Origin: Flavobacterium sp. 102
Lineage (GTDB): Bacteria > Bacteroidota > Bacteroidia > Flavobacteriales > Flavobacteriaceae
DNA length: 64,000 nt
Direction: 5' to 3'
NCBI RefSeq assembly: GCF_003634615.1
Contig: NZ_RBKX01000001.1
Coordinates: 248,001-312,000, forward strand
In this document: positions 16,584 through 25,397 of the stretch, one piece after another
Layout: every line of letters starts with the position of its first letter
How positions within the stretch are numbered: position 1 is the stretch's first letter
Position numbers and translations under genes: made by a program
Notes under the pieces: model-generated
What the model saw: the letters and a program-made list of their open reading frames with translations, nothing else
Databases searched by the model: none
What the model was told of the DNA's origin: nothing

Positions 16584-16674
16584 GGCGTGCCCTTTCAGGT
16601 CAGGCTTTCACCACTCGCTTTTTTAGTTATTCCATAACTAAAAAGAGCTCAAACAAAGGCTCAATCCTTCACGC
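16584..16674. repeat. Intergenic repeat element with GCGTG...CACGC ends and an internal hairpin
   Basis: About 91 bases beginning GCGTGCCCTTTCAGGTCAGG and ending AATCCTTCACGC, so the ends are inverted (GCGTG/CACGC). In the middle TTTTTAGTTAT and ATAACTAAAAA form an 11-pair hairpin with a three-base loop. I recall elements with the same flanks and a variable inner hairpin between genes in other Flavobacterium genomes; this has to be confirmed by a search. No coding potential. Nature unknown: a REP-like element or a structured RNA. Confidence 0.6.
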
Positions 16675-16764
16675 AAACCCTGCTAAAATTCAATCCAAAC
16701 TTTCTTTGTGTCCCGAAACTTCGGGATTCGCGAAAAAACCTTGCGAACTTTGCGGTTAAAAAAC

Positions 16765-16772
16765 TAATTTTG
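16765..16772 (+). promoter_or_regulatory. -7 box TAATTTTG for rpe
   Basis: Exact TAnnTTTG match, 77 bases before the rpe ATG. A TTTG at about 16749-16752 lies at near -33 distance. Confidence 0.55.
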
Positions 16773-16849
16773 CATCAACAACACAACATCATTCTTAAAA
16801 TGAAATCGCTTTTATGCGATTCACGAATGCTAATAAAAAAATAACTACT

Positions 16850-17515
16850 ATGAGTAAAAACACAATTATTGCACCATCAGTGCTCGCAGCCGATTTTGCC
16901 AACCTGCAACGTGATATCGAAATGATCAATGCCAGTGAAGCCGATTGGTTCCACATCGATATTATGGATGGTGTTTTTGTTCCGAACATCTCTTTTGGAA
17001 TGCCGGTTTTGGAAGCCATTTCTAAACACGCAAAAAAAACAATAGATGTCCACTTAATGATTGTTGATCCTGACCGATATATCAAAACTTTCGCTGGTAT
17101 AGGCGCTAATATTTTAACCGTTCACTACGAAGCTTGCCCGCATTTACACCGAACTTTACAAGCCATCAAAGCCGAAGGCATGAAAGCCGGTGTTGCTTTG
17201 AATCCGCATACGAATGTGGCGCTTTTGGAAGATATCATCAAAGACATTGATATGGTTTGCCTCATGAGTGTAAATCCGGGTTTTGGCGGACAATCTTTTA
17301 TTGAAAACACTTACTCTAAAATTGAGAAGTTGAAAGAACTTATCATCCGCAAAAATGCGTCAACCATCATTGAAATTGATGGTGGTGTTACTGATAAAAA
17401 TGCGAAACAATTGGTGCAAGCCGGAGCCGATGTTTTAGTCGCTGGAAACTTTGTTTTCAAAGCAGAACATCCTATTCAAACCATAGCCGATTTGAAAAAA
17501 ATCACAACGTTATAA
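16850..17515 (+). CDS. rpe: Ribulose-phosphate 3-epimerase
   Basis: 221 residues from ATG 16850 (MSKNTIIAPSVLAADF); an upstream in-frame ATG at 16814 would add 12 residues unlike the family. TIM barrel with the metal and catalytic signatures HIDIMDGVFVPN, DVHLM, CLMSVNPGFGGQ and EIDGGV. It interconverts ribulose 5-phosphate and xylulose 5-phosphate in the pentose phosphate pathway; cytoplasmic. Its stop is 6 bp from the stop of the convergent gntR-type gene, with no terminator visible between them. Confidence 0.97.
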   Translation: MSKNTIIAPSVLAADFANLQRDIEMINASEADWFHIDIMDGVFVPNISFGMPVLEAISKHAKKTIDVHLMIVDPDRYIKTFAGIGANILTVHYEACPHLHRTLQAIKAEGMKAGVALNPHTNVALLEDIIKDIDMVCLMSVNPGFGGQSFIENTYSKIEKLKELIIRKNASTIIEIDGGVTDKNAKQLVQAGADVLVAGNFVFKAEHPIQTIADLKKITTL

Positions 17516-17521
17516 AATTTC

Positions 17522-18520
17522 TTAAATAGAATGCCGCAATATTAATTTGGAGTTGTTCTTTATGTGCGACTTCAAATTAGTATTAATCATTTCGGCCAAA
17601 ATTTTTCCCATTTCATTAAAATCAGTTGAAATGGTAGTAATGCCATTTTCTACTACCTTTTTCAACGAAGTATCATTGTAGGATATAATTCCGTAATCAA
17701 TCCCTAAAACCAAACTCTGAGTTTTAGCTTGCTCAATGACATTCACCAAATGCCTGTCACTTGGAATAATAAACAAACTCCCTTTTTTAATCTCGTCATT
17801 TTCAAAAGTCGACACAACTGAATTTTGGAATTTATTTTCAGAACAAAACTTGTAAAAACCGGCAACCATTCCAACCGGTTCTTTATTTCCGGGAAAGATC
17901 AATATCAACTCGTCATAGTTTTTTATTTTCTCTAATCCATCCATTAGTCCATCATACATATCCGTTACAAAATCCTGATAAACTGTAGGATATTCACTCA
18001 AAGCCTCATTGGTTTGGTCTAAAATGTATGTATCGTTCAAAGGCAATGCCTTAATAACATCATTCGGAATTTCAAGATTGGATGGCATTATGATGTATTT
18101 CGAATAATTGCCTTTACTATCATTGACCAATTTTTTAAACATCTCCAAATTGAAATGATGAAAGAAAATGTCAATCTGAAAGTTCTTATTCACATGATAA
18201 ATAAAGGAAGTATACAAATCTTCCTTAAACGCATTTAACTCATCAAATAGCAAAAAAATCCTTTGTTCTAGAGTAAACTCAACACTTTTCACATAATAAC
18301 CTTTACCTAAAACCGCATAAATAATACCTCTTTTTTTCAGTTCGTCATAGGCCAATAAAACCGTGTCACGAGAAATAGAAAACTCTAAACTTACTTTATT
18401 CACCGAAGGCAATTTGTCATCGCGTTTCAATCGTGTTTCGGCAATAGCCATTTCAACAGACAACACTATCTGTTTGTATTTTGGCTGGGCTGATTGACTG
18501 TTTATATTAATGATTTTCAT
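17522..18520 (-). CDS. GntR-family transcriptional regulator with LacI-like ligand-binding domain
   Basis: 332 residues. N-terminal winged HTH (about 10-77) with KLPSVNKVSLEFSISRDTV and the wing GKGYYV; from about 85 on a periplasmic-binding-protein-like effector domain of the LacI/AraR type (LILIFPGNKEP, GIDYGIISYNDTSLKK, ISTDFNEMGKILAEMI). This fusion is typical of sugar-responsive regulators in Bacteroidetes. It is divergent from the galM-led operon with about 100 bp between, so galactose, or a metabolite of it, is the likely effector and the operon plus its own gene the likely targets (inference). Confidence 0.9.
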   Translation of the reverse strand: MKIININSQSAQPKYKQIVLSVEMAIAETRLKRDDKLPSVNKVSLEFSISRDTVLLAYDELKKRGIIYAVLGKGYYVKSVEFTLEQRIFLLFDELNAFKEDLYTSFIYHVNKNFQIDIFFHHFNLEMFKKLVNDSKGNYSKYIIMPSNLEIPNDVIKALPLNDTYILDQTNEALSEYPTVYQDFVTDMYDGLMDGLEKIKNYDELILIFPGNKEPVGMVAGFYKFCSENKFQNSVVSTFENDEIKKGSLFIIPSDRHLVNVIEQAKTQSLVLGIDYGIISYNDTSLKKVVENGITTISTDFNEMGKILAEMINTNLKSHIKNNSKLILRHSI

Positions 18521-18531
18521 CTAAATACAAT

Positions 18532-18572
18532 TAACTGGTGGTAAGTTACAAAAAAACTGGTAGGTAGTGGTA
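18532..18572. promoter_or_regulatory. Probable GntR operator pair between gntR-type gene and galM
   Basis: Two related sites: TAACTGGTGGTAAGTTA at 18532-18548, with 5-bp inverted arms TAACT/AGTTA, and ACTGGTAGGTAGTGGTA at 18556-18572, sharing ACTGGT and GGTA. They lie in the divergent promoter region. A -7-like TAATTTCG at 18594-18601 would put the second site next to the -33 region of galM, suited to repression. Confidence 0.5.
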
Positions 18573-18623
18573 TGGACGAAAAAGATAAAACAATAATTTC
18601 GTTATCGGATTGATAAAAAAATT

Positions 18624-19670
18624 ATGATAAAAAATCGTTATTCACAAATTTACAATAATAAAAATGCGAAATTGTTTGGATTAACTCCTGACAATAAAGA
18701 GGTTCTTTGCTATACTTTGGTCAATAAAAAAGGCATGGAATGTTCGGTAATCAATTATGGCGCAACGATTACGTCATTAAAAATTCCTACTTTAAACGGA
18801 GAAAAAATCGATGTCGTTTTGGGCTTTGACACCTTGGAAAAATATATCGATTCATTTGATTTACCTAGTGCTCCATATCTGGGAAGCGTTGTGGGAAGAT
18901 ATGCCGGCAGGATTAACAATGCTGCTTTTAAATTGAATGGAGAAAAAATACAGCTAACCAAGAATCACAATTCGCATCAAATTCATGGTGGATTAAATGG
19001 CTTTAGCCAAAAACTTTGGGAAATAAGCTCAATTAAAACAGAATTAAACCCTTCAATCACATTAGAATATACAAGTGCTGATAACGAAGAGAATTTTCCG
19101 GGAGAATTAAATGTAAAAGTTACTTGTACTTTAACCGAAAACAACGAACTAAAAGTGACTTTTCAGGCCAAATCAACCGAAGACACTATAATCAACTTAA
19201 CCCAACACAGTTATTTCAACCTTGACGGACATTCAAAGGACATAGCCAATCAAAAGCTTTTTATCAATGCCAAAAACATACTGGAAACCACAAAAGAATT
19301 AATCCCAACCGGAAATTATATTAATTTAAAAAATCACGCTTTCGACTTCTCAAGTCTTAAAAATTGTCCAACATCCATTGACAACACTTTTGTTCTAGAA
19401 AGCAAAGAAGCGGCTACACTTTACAGCGAAAACTCTAACATAAAAATGATAGTTTCCACCAATCAACCCGGAGTTCACATTTATGTTGGCGGCAATTGTT
19501 TTGGCCAAATAAAAGGAAAAGAAAACACCGATTATCATCCAACCAGTGCTATTTGTTTTGAAACACAAAATTTTCCCGACGCACCAAATCATAATCATTT
19601 TCCAAACTCAGTCTTGAGAAAGAACGAAGAATATTTACACCAAACGACATTCAAATTTCAAAATCTATAA
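18624..19670 (+). CDS. galM: Aldose 1-epimerase (galactose mutarotase)
   Basis: 348 residues, full length. Family marks: INYGATITSLKIP near the N-terminus, GSVVGRYAGRIN, HQIHGGLNGF, the catalytic His in NLTQHSYFNLDG, and the C-terminal CFETQNFPDAPNH with the catalytic Glu. It converts beta- to alpha-galactose so that galactokinase can use it. No signal peptide, hence cytoplasmic. First gene of an operon of seven with gaps of 2-19 bp or overlaps, divergent from the GntR-type regulator. Confidence 0.95.
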   Translation: MIKNRYSQIYNNKNAKLFGLTPDNKEVLCYTLVNKKGMECSVINYGATITSLKIPTLNGEKIDVVLGFDTLEKYIDSFDLPSAPYLGSVVGRYAGRINNAAFKLNGEKIQLTKNHNSHQIHGGLNGFSQKLWEISSIKTELNPSITLEYTSADNEENFPGELNVKVTCTLTENNELKVTFQAKSTEDTIINLTQHSYFNLDGHSKDIANQKLFINAKNILETTKELIPTGNYINLKNHAFDFSSLKNCPTSIDNTFVLESKEAATLYSENSNIKMIVSTNQPGVHIYVGGNCFGQIKGKENTDYHPTSAICFETQNFPDAPNHNHFPNSVLRKNEEYLHQTTFKFQNL

Positions 19671-19672
19671 TT

Positions 19673-20743
19673 ATGAAAAAGTTACTTTTTATTTTATTCT
19701 CCATCTCGTTATTTTCTTGTTCCTCTGACAGCAACTCAGAACAGGAACTGCCTGTTGTGGAAGACGAATTTATTCGTGGTGCCGATATGTCTTATTTACC
19801 CTTAATCGAAAGCGAAGGCACCGTTTACAAACACAACGGAGTAAACGAAGATGCAATTACCACTTTAAAAAATGCAGGCTGTAATGCAATCCGAATGCGC
19901 CTTTGGCAAAACCCGTCAGATGCTCATTGTGGCATGGCAGAAGTAAAAGCCTTTGCTCTAAGAGTAAAAGCCGCAGGTTTAAAAGTTTGGCTAACCGTTC
20001 ATTACTCTGACACTTGGGCTGATCCGGGAAATCAAACCAAACCAGTGGCTTGGCAAAGCATGACATTTACCAATCTTAAAACAGCCGTTACGGATTACAC
20101 CAATTTGGTGATGACCGAAATTAATCCCGACATAATCCAAATCGGAAACGAAACCAATGACGGTATGCTTTGGCCGGAAGGCAGATTATCAACTAACGAA
20201 AGTCAATATTTAGAACTCGTTTCAAGCGCAAGTTCAGCCATAAGAAGCAAATCTACAACCACAAAAATCATGTTACACCACGCCGGAATTTCAGGTTCAG
20301 ATTGGTATTTCAGTAAAGTAGCCAACATTGATTATGACTATATTGGTCTTTCTTATTATCCTATTTGGCACGGAACCAGTTTGGTTACTTTACAAAATAC
20401 CATGAATACTTTGGGTCAATTGTATGATAAAAAAGTAATAATAGCCGAGACCGCTTACCCGTTTACTTTCGGATACAATGATTATACCAACAACATTATC
20501 GGATTACCAAGTCAAATTCTACCTGCTTTTCCGGCAACAGAAACTGGCCAAAAAGGATTCCTTTCCACTATAAAAAATACAGTAAATCAAAGTACTCACG
20601 GCATTGGGTTTTGCTATTGGGGAAGCGAATGGATAGCTTTCAGAGGACCAACATCAACCAATGGTTCTTCATGGGAAAACCAAGCCTTATGGGATTTCAA
20701 CAACAATTCACTTCCGGTTATGGAGGTGTTTAATGCCAATTAA
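19673..20743 (+). CDS. GH53 endo-beta-1,4-galactanase, lipoprotein
   Basis: 356 residues. Lipoprotein signal with lipobox LFSC (Cys16), so it is membrane-anchored, perhaps at the cell surface. GH53 barrel: RGADMSYLPLIE, GCNAIRMRLWQNP, HYSDTWADPGNQTKP, acid/base Glu160 in QIGNETNDGMLWPEG, and nucleophile Glu259 in IIAETAYPF. Family members cut beta-1,4-galactan side chains of pectin (rhamnogalacturonan I, arabinogalactan type I). It lies 2 bp after galM and 2 bp before a second GH53 gene to which it is clearly related. Confidence 0.94.
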   Translation: MKKLLFILFSISLFSCSSDSNSEQELPVVEDEFIRGADMSYLPLIESEGTVYKHNGVNEDAITTLKNAGCNAIRMRLWQNPSDAHCGMAEVKAFALRVKAAGLKVWLTVHYSDTWADPGNQTKPVAWQSMTFTNLKTAVTDYTNLVMTEINPDIIQIGNETNDGMLWPEGRLSTNESQYLELVSSASSAIRSKSTTTKIMLHHAGISGSDWYFSKVANIDYDYIGLSYYPIWHGTSLVTLQNTMNTLGQLYDKKVIIAETAYPFTFGYNDYTNNIIGLPSQILPAFPATETGQKGFLSTIKNTVNQSTHGIGFCYWGSEWIAFRGPTSTNGSSWENQALWDFNNNSLPVMEVFNAN

Positions 20744-20745
20744 TT

Positions 20746-21759
20746 ATGAAAATGATATTTCAAATCATAGCTGTAACATTACTATTTACAGTGACTGGAA
20801 ATTCTCAAGACAACAATTTTGCTAAAGGCGCCGATGTCGGTTGGTTACCGCAAATGGAAGCTACTGGTTATAAGTTTTATGACTCCGACGGAAGTGAGAA
20901 AGACTGCTTGCAATTACTAAAAGACCGTGGGATGAACTCCATTCGCTTACGTGTTTGGGTGAATCCAAATGATGACAAAGCCAGCGGTCATTGCAGTGCA
21001 GCAGAAACGGTAGTTATGGCATTACGCGCCCAAAAAATGGGCTTCCGAATTATGATTAACTTCCACTACTCTGATTCTTGGGCTGATCCGGCGAAACAAT
21101 TCAAACCAAAAGCTTGGGAAAAACATTCTTTCCCTGAATTATTAAACGATGTTTACAATCATACTTTTGACGTTATCAATGCTCTAAAAGTCGCCGGTGT
21201 TACCCCGGAATGGGTACAAGTCGGAAACGAAATTCCCGGCGGTATGATGTGGCCGGAAGGCAGCACAGACAATTGGAAACAACTCGGACAGTTATTAAAC
21301 AAAGGCTACGATGCTGTCAAAGCCGTTGACAAAAACATCAAAGTAATTGTGCATGTCGATGAAGGAAACAACAACGCCAAATTCAGAAAATTTTTCGACA
21401 ATGCTACGGAACAAAAAGTGCGATATGACGTAATTGGATTGTCTTACTATCCGTATTGGATTAAAAAAGATTATAGTGAAACCATAGCCGATTTACAATT
21501 CAACCTAAACGATATGGCCAAACGCTACGGAAAAGAAGTAATGATTGTAGAAGTTGGTGGCGAAGATGACAAAGTGCAAAACACCTACGAACTTTTAGCA
21601 GCTACCATTAAAGCCGTAAAAAATGTACCAAACAACAAAGGAATTGGCGTTCTATATTGGGAACCACAAGGTGCCAGAAGCTGGAGTCATTACGCCTTAA
21701 GTGCTTGGCAAGCGGATGGCAAACCTTCACCAGCTTTGGATGCTTTTAAAGAAAATTAA
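20746..21759 (+). CDS. GH53 endo-beta-1,4-galactanase, secreted (second copy)
   Basis: 337 residues with an ordinary signal peptide (about 1-20, ending TGNSQ) and no lipobox. GH53 marks: KGADVGWLPQMEA, MNSIRLRVWVNP, NFHYSDSWADPAKQF, acid/base Glu162 in QVGNEIPGGMMWPEG, nucleophile Glu269 in MIVEVGGE. Compared with the first copy it lacks the lipid anchor, so it probably works in the periplasm or is released. The tandem pair suggests division of labour by place or by chain length rather than a simple duplicate. Confidence 0.94.
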   Translation: MKMIFQIIAVTLLFTVTGNSQDNNFAKGADVGWLPQMEATGYKFYDSDGSEKDCLQLLKDRGMNSIRLRVWVNPNDDKASGHCSAAETVVMALRAQKMGFRIMINFHYSDSWADPAKQFKPKAWEKHSFPELLNDVYNHTFDVINALKVAGVTPEWVQVGNEIPGGMMWPEGSTDNWKQLGQLLNKGYDAVKAVDKNIKVIVHVDEGNNNAKFRKFFDNATEQKVRYDVIGLSYYPYWIKKDYSETIADLQFNLNDMAKRYGKEVMIVEVGGEDDKVQNTYELLAATIKAVKNVPNNKGIGVLYWEPQGARSWSHYALSAWQADGKPSPALDAFKEN

Positions 21760-21763
21760 AAAT

Positions 21764-24190
21764 ATGAAAAATATTTTATCCCCTACTTTAGGAAAAGTAT
21801 TCTTATCGATTTCTTGTTTGATATTAAATTTTTCAACTGTAAAAGCACAAGAAAAAATAAGTCTTGACGAAGATTGGAAGTTCCATTTTGGTCATTCCGC
21901 TAATCCGGAAAAAGATTTTGATTACAGTAAAACTGCTTTGTTGCATAAATCAAATGTCTTTGCTACCACAGTGGTCAATCCCAAATTTGTTGATACTACA
22001 TGGACTTCAGTAAACGTTCCTCACGATTGGGTTGTGGAACTTCCTTTTGTAAATTCTCCTCAAGTAGAAATGGACAGTCATGGTTACAAACCAGTTGGCG
22101 GAATCTATACAGAAACTAGTATTGGTTGGTATCGCAAACATTTCACAGTAGATAAATCAAAAAGCAACAAACGCTTCGAAGTTCAATTTGATGGAATTTA
22201 CAGAAATGCCGAAATTTGGATTAACGGATTTTATGTCGGCACCAATTTTAGCGGTTACGTTGGCAATTCTTATGATGTAACTGATTATATCAATTTTGAA
22301 GGCGATAATGTATTGGTTGTTCGAGTTGATGCCACACAATATGAAGGCTGGTTCTACGAAGGCGCCGGAATTTACAGACATGTTTGGTTAAACATAACCG
22401 ATAAAGTTTTTATCCCGGAAGACGGTATTTTTGTACATTCCGAAGTAAAAGGAAAAAATGCAATAGTAAACATTGAAACTACCGTTCAAAACAACAATTT
22501 AAAAACTTTAAACGGTTCGGTTTACGCCTATATTACTGATAGAAACGGAAAAGTTTTAGCCAAAACTTCAGAGCAAAAAATTGCTTTGGGCATTCATAAA
22601 AACACAACCGTTAAACAAAAATTAAATTTGAATAATGCTCGCCTTTGGTCGTTAGAAGATCCCTATTTGTACCGAGTGATTTCAGTGGTAAAATCAGGAA
22701 ACCAAATTATACACCAAACCAAAACGCGTTTCGGAATCAAAACCGTAAAATTCGATGCCAATAAAGGGTTTTTCTTGAACGGAAAACACCTCAAAATTCA
22801 AGGCACCAACAACCACCAAGACCACGCCGGAATTGGGAGCGCATTACCCGATTACATGCAATATTATCGCATAAAGTTATTGAAAGAAATGGGTTCAAAC
22901 AGTTATAGAGCAAGCCACAATGCACCAACTCCGGAACTTTTGGACGCTTGTGATAGCTTAGGAATGTTGGTTATAGATGAGCAACGTTTGTTAAATAGTA
23001 GTCCGGAATATGTAGACCAATTCAAACGATTAATCAAACGCGATAGAAATCATCCATCCGTATTTTTATGGTCCATAGGAAATGAAGAACAAAATATTCA
23101 AGGTAACGACTACGGTAAAAAAATTGCACAAACCCTTTTAGCCATTCAACAAGATTTAGACCCAACAAGAACCAGTACTTATGCCGCGGATATGGCCAAT
23201 GATTACAAAGGAGTAAACGAAGTAATTCCAATTCGCGGTTTCAATTATCGTGAATATGCTGTAGCTGATTACCATCGTGATCATCCCAACCAACCTTTAC
23301 TCGGAACCGAAATGGGAAGCACGGTAACGACTCGTGGCATTTATGAAAAAGACAGCATTAGAGCTTATGTACCCGATCAAGACATCACCCATCCATGGTG
23401 GGCAAGTAAAGCCGAAACCTGGTGGAAATTAGCCGCCGAAAATGATTTTTGGTTGGGCGGTTATGTATGGACAGGATTCGATTATCGCGGGGAACCAACA
23501 CCTTATAAATGGCCAAATATCAGTTCGCATTTCGGAATTATGGATGTTTGCGGTTTCCCGAAAAACATTTATTACTACTATAAAAGTTGGTGGACAAAAG
23601 AAGATGTTTTACACATTTCTCCTCATTGGAACTGGCCGGAAAAAATGGGTAAACCAATCGATGTTTGGGTAAATTCAAATGCAGAGGAAGTTGAATTATT
23701 TCTTAACGGAAAAACTTTAGGCAAAAAAACAATGCCAAGAAACAGCCACTTGAAATGGCAAGTCAATTACGAACCTGGAACACTGGAAGCAATTGGCTAC
23801 AAAAAAGGTAAAAAAATAACATCAAAAGTAGAAACCACCGGAACTGCCTACAATGTAGTGTTGACACCAGACAAAACCATTTTAACCGCCGATGGAAAAG
23901 ATGCTACAGTAGTCAACATTTCTATTACGGATGACAAAGGACGCGAAGTGCCTATTGCCGATAATATGGTAAAATTTTACCTTACCGGAGATGCGAAAAT
24001 CATTGGCGTGGGCAATGGTGATCCAAGTTCTCACGAACCGGATAAATGCCGAGATGGCGCTTGGCAAAGAAGTACGTTCAACGGAAAATGTCAAGTAATC
24101 ATTTTAGCTGGAAAAACATCAGGGAAAGTAACTTTAGAAGCAAAAGCCAACGGCTTAAAATCAGCTTCAGTCACAATCACACTTAAATAA
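21764..24190 (+). CDS. GH2-family beta-galactosidase, exported
   Basis: 808 residues from ATG 21764, which begins a signal peptide (to about residue 27, STVKAQ); the frame open from 21701 overlaps the previous gene. Domains: sugar-binding jelly roll (about 35-205), Ig-like (about 210-320), catalytic TIM barrel (about 325-610) with acid/base Glu441 in SIGNEE and nucleophile Glu516 in LGTEMGST, a DUF4982-like Ig domain (about 625-690) and a C-terminal Ig-like domain. It probably removes galactose from galacto-oligosaccharides made by the two GH53 enzymes. GH2 also contains other activities; specificity is inferred from the operon. Confidence 0.92.
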   Translation: MKNILSPTLGKVFLSISCLILNFSTVKAQEKISLDEDWKFHFGHSANPEKDFDYSKTALLHKSNVFATTVVNPKFVDTTWTSVNVPHDWVVELPFVNSPQVEMDSHGYKPVGGIYTETSIGWYRKHFTVDKSKSNKRFEVQFDGIYRNAEIWINGFYVGTNFSGYVGNSYDVTDYINFEGDNVLVVRVDATQYEGWFYEGAGIYRHVWLNITDKVFIPEDGIFVHSEVKGKNAIVNIETTVQNNNLKTLNGSVYAYITDRNGKVLAKTSEQKIALGIHKNTTVKQKLNLNNARLWSLEDPYLYRVISVVKSGNQIIHQTKTRFGIKTVKFDANKGFFLNGKHLKIQGTNNHQDHAGIGSALPDYMQYYRIKLLKEMGSNSYRASHNAPTPELLDACDSLGMLVIDEQRLLNSSPEYVDQFKRLIKRDRNHPSVFLWSIGNEEQNIQGNDYGKKIAQTLLAIQQDLDPTRTSTYAADMANDYKGVNEVIPIRGFNYREYAVADYHRDHPNQPLLGTEMGSTVTTRGIYEKDSIRAYVPDQDITHPWWASKAETWWKLAAENDFWLGGYVWTGFDYRGEPTPYKWPNISSHFGIMDVCGFPKNIYYYYKSWWTKEDVLHISPHWNWPEKMGKPIDVWVNSNAEEVELFLNGKTLGKKTMPRNSHLKWQVNYEPGTLEAIGYKKGKKITSKVETTGTAYNVVLTPDKTILTADGKDATVVNISITDDKGREVPIADNMVKFYLTGDAKIIGVGNGDPSSHEPDKCRDGAWQRSTFNGKCQVIILAGKTSGKVTLEAKANGLKSASVTITLK

Positions 24191-24209
24191 AAAATTCGTT
24201 TCAATATTC

Positions 24210-25397
24210 ATGAAGAAGAAATTAATCCAACATACAACGGAACATTTTGAAAAGATCTTTCAAAAAACACCCGAAACCATCTTCCTGTCACCGGGAAGAA
24301 TCAATATCATTGGCGAACACGTTGATTACAATGATGGTTTTGTAATGCCCGCCGCTATCAATAAATACATCTGTTTTGCGATTTCAAAAAATAACAATTC
24401 AGAATGTACACTGGTAGCCAAAGATTTAAACGAAGCTTACCAATTTGATTTAAACGACCTATTAAAACCTATTGACAAAATGTGGGTCAACTACATTTTA
24501 GGCGTATTGCACCAATTGAAAGGCAAAGGCTTGACCAAAGGTTTCAACATCGTATTCAGCAGCACAATCCCAATGGGCGCGGGACTTTCTTCCTCAGCCG
24601 CTTTAGAATGTGGTATTGGTTACGCAATGAACAAACTGTTCAATTTGGGTTTAACCAAAGAAGAAATCGCACTTATCGGTCAAAAATCGGAACACACTTT
24701 TGTCGGTGTGAATTGTGGTATTATGGACCAATTCGCCTCGGTTTTTGGCAAAAAAAACAGCGTCATCAAACTCGATTGCAATACTTTGGAATATCAATAT
24801 TACAAAGCTGATTTCAAGAAATATTCGTTACTTTTATTGGACAGCAATGTAAAACACACCCATTTGACTTCGGGCTACAATGTCAGAAGACAAGAAGTGG
24901 AACAAGGATTAGCGATTATAAAACAACATTTTCCACAAGTAAACACCTTCAGAGATTGTACGGAAGACATGGTTTTAAGACTGAAAGCAACTTTGGGAGA
25001 AGTTATTTTCAGACGTTGTCATTTTGTGGTCAAAGAAATCCAACGTGTTTTAGATGCTGCGGATTCATTAGCGAATTCAGATTTTAAAAGATTAGGCCAA
25101 TTGATGTTGAAAACCCATCAAGGTTTGTCCAAAGACTATGAAGTAAGTTGTGATGAAATTGACTTTTTAGTCGATGCGGTTCAGCATGAAAAATCAGTCT
25201 TAGGATCAAGAATGATGGGCGGTGGATTTGGGGGTTGTTCGATTAATTTAATTGAAAAAGGTTCAGAAAAAGAACTCATCGAAAAAATTTCAGCCCAATA
25301 CCGCAACGCTTTTGGCATCGAATTAAAAGCTTACAAAGTAAAAATATCAAAAGGCACCTCGCTTTACAAAACCGAAAATGACACAATTCAACCATAA
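24210..25397 (+). CDS. galK: Galactokinase
   Basis: 395 residues, GHMP kinase family. N-terminal galactokinase signature SPGRINIIGEHVDYNDG, ATP-binding PMGAGLSSSAALE, and C-terminal GSRMMGGGFGGCSI. It phosphorylates alpha-galactose at C1 with ATP, the first committed Leloir step; cytoplasmic. It starts 19 bp after the GH2 gene and overlaps galT by 20 bp, so translation of the two is probably coupled. Confidence 0.97.
   Translation: MKKKLIQHTTEHFEKIFQKTPETIFLSPGRINIIGEHVDYNDGFVMPAAINKYICFAISKNNNSECTLVAKDLNEAYQFDLNDLLKPIDKMWVNYILGVLHQLKGKGLTKGFNIVFSSTIPMGAGLSSSAALECGIGYAMNKLFNLGLTKEEIALIGQKSEHTFVGVNCGIMDQFASVFGKKNSVIKLDCNTLEYQYYKADFKKYSLLLLDSNVKHTHLTSGYNVRRQEVEQGLAIIKQHFPQVNTFRDCTEDMVLRLKATLGEVIFRRCHFVVKEIQRVLDAADSLANSDFKRLGQLMLKTHQGLSKDYEVSCDEIDFLVDAVQHEKSVLGSRMMGGGFGGCSINLIEKGSEKELIEKISAQYRNAFGIELKAYKVKISKGTSLYKTENDTIQP

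Larger units (their letters stand above)
16434..16849. other. 416-bp gene-free region: tandem terminators, intergenic repeat, rpe promoter
   Basis: Contains three terminator-like hairpins after rpoD, a repeat with GCGTG/CACGC ends, a short hairpin CCCGAAACTTCGGG (about 16712-16725) and the rpe promoter. No coding frame is convincing. Confidence 0.8.

Noticed and set aside
24482..24811. 109-codon frame inside galK
   Set aside because: Same-strand shadow in another frame; galK is complete with all GHMP motifs.
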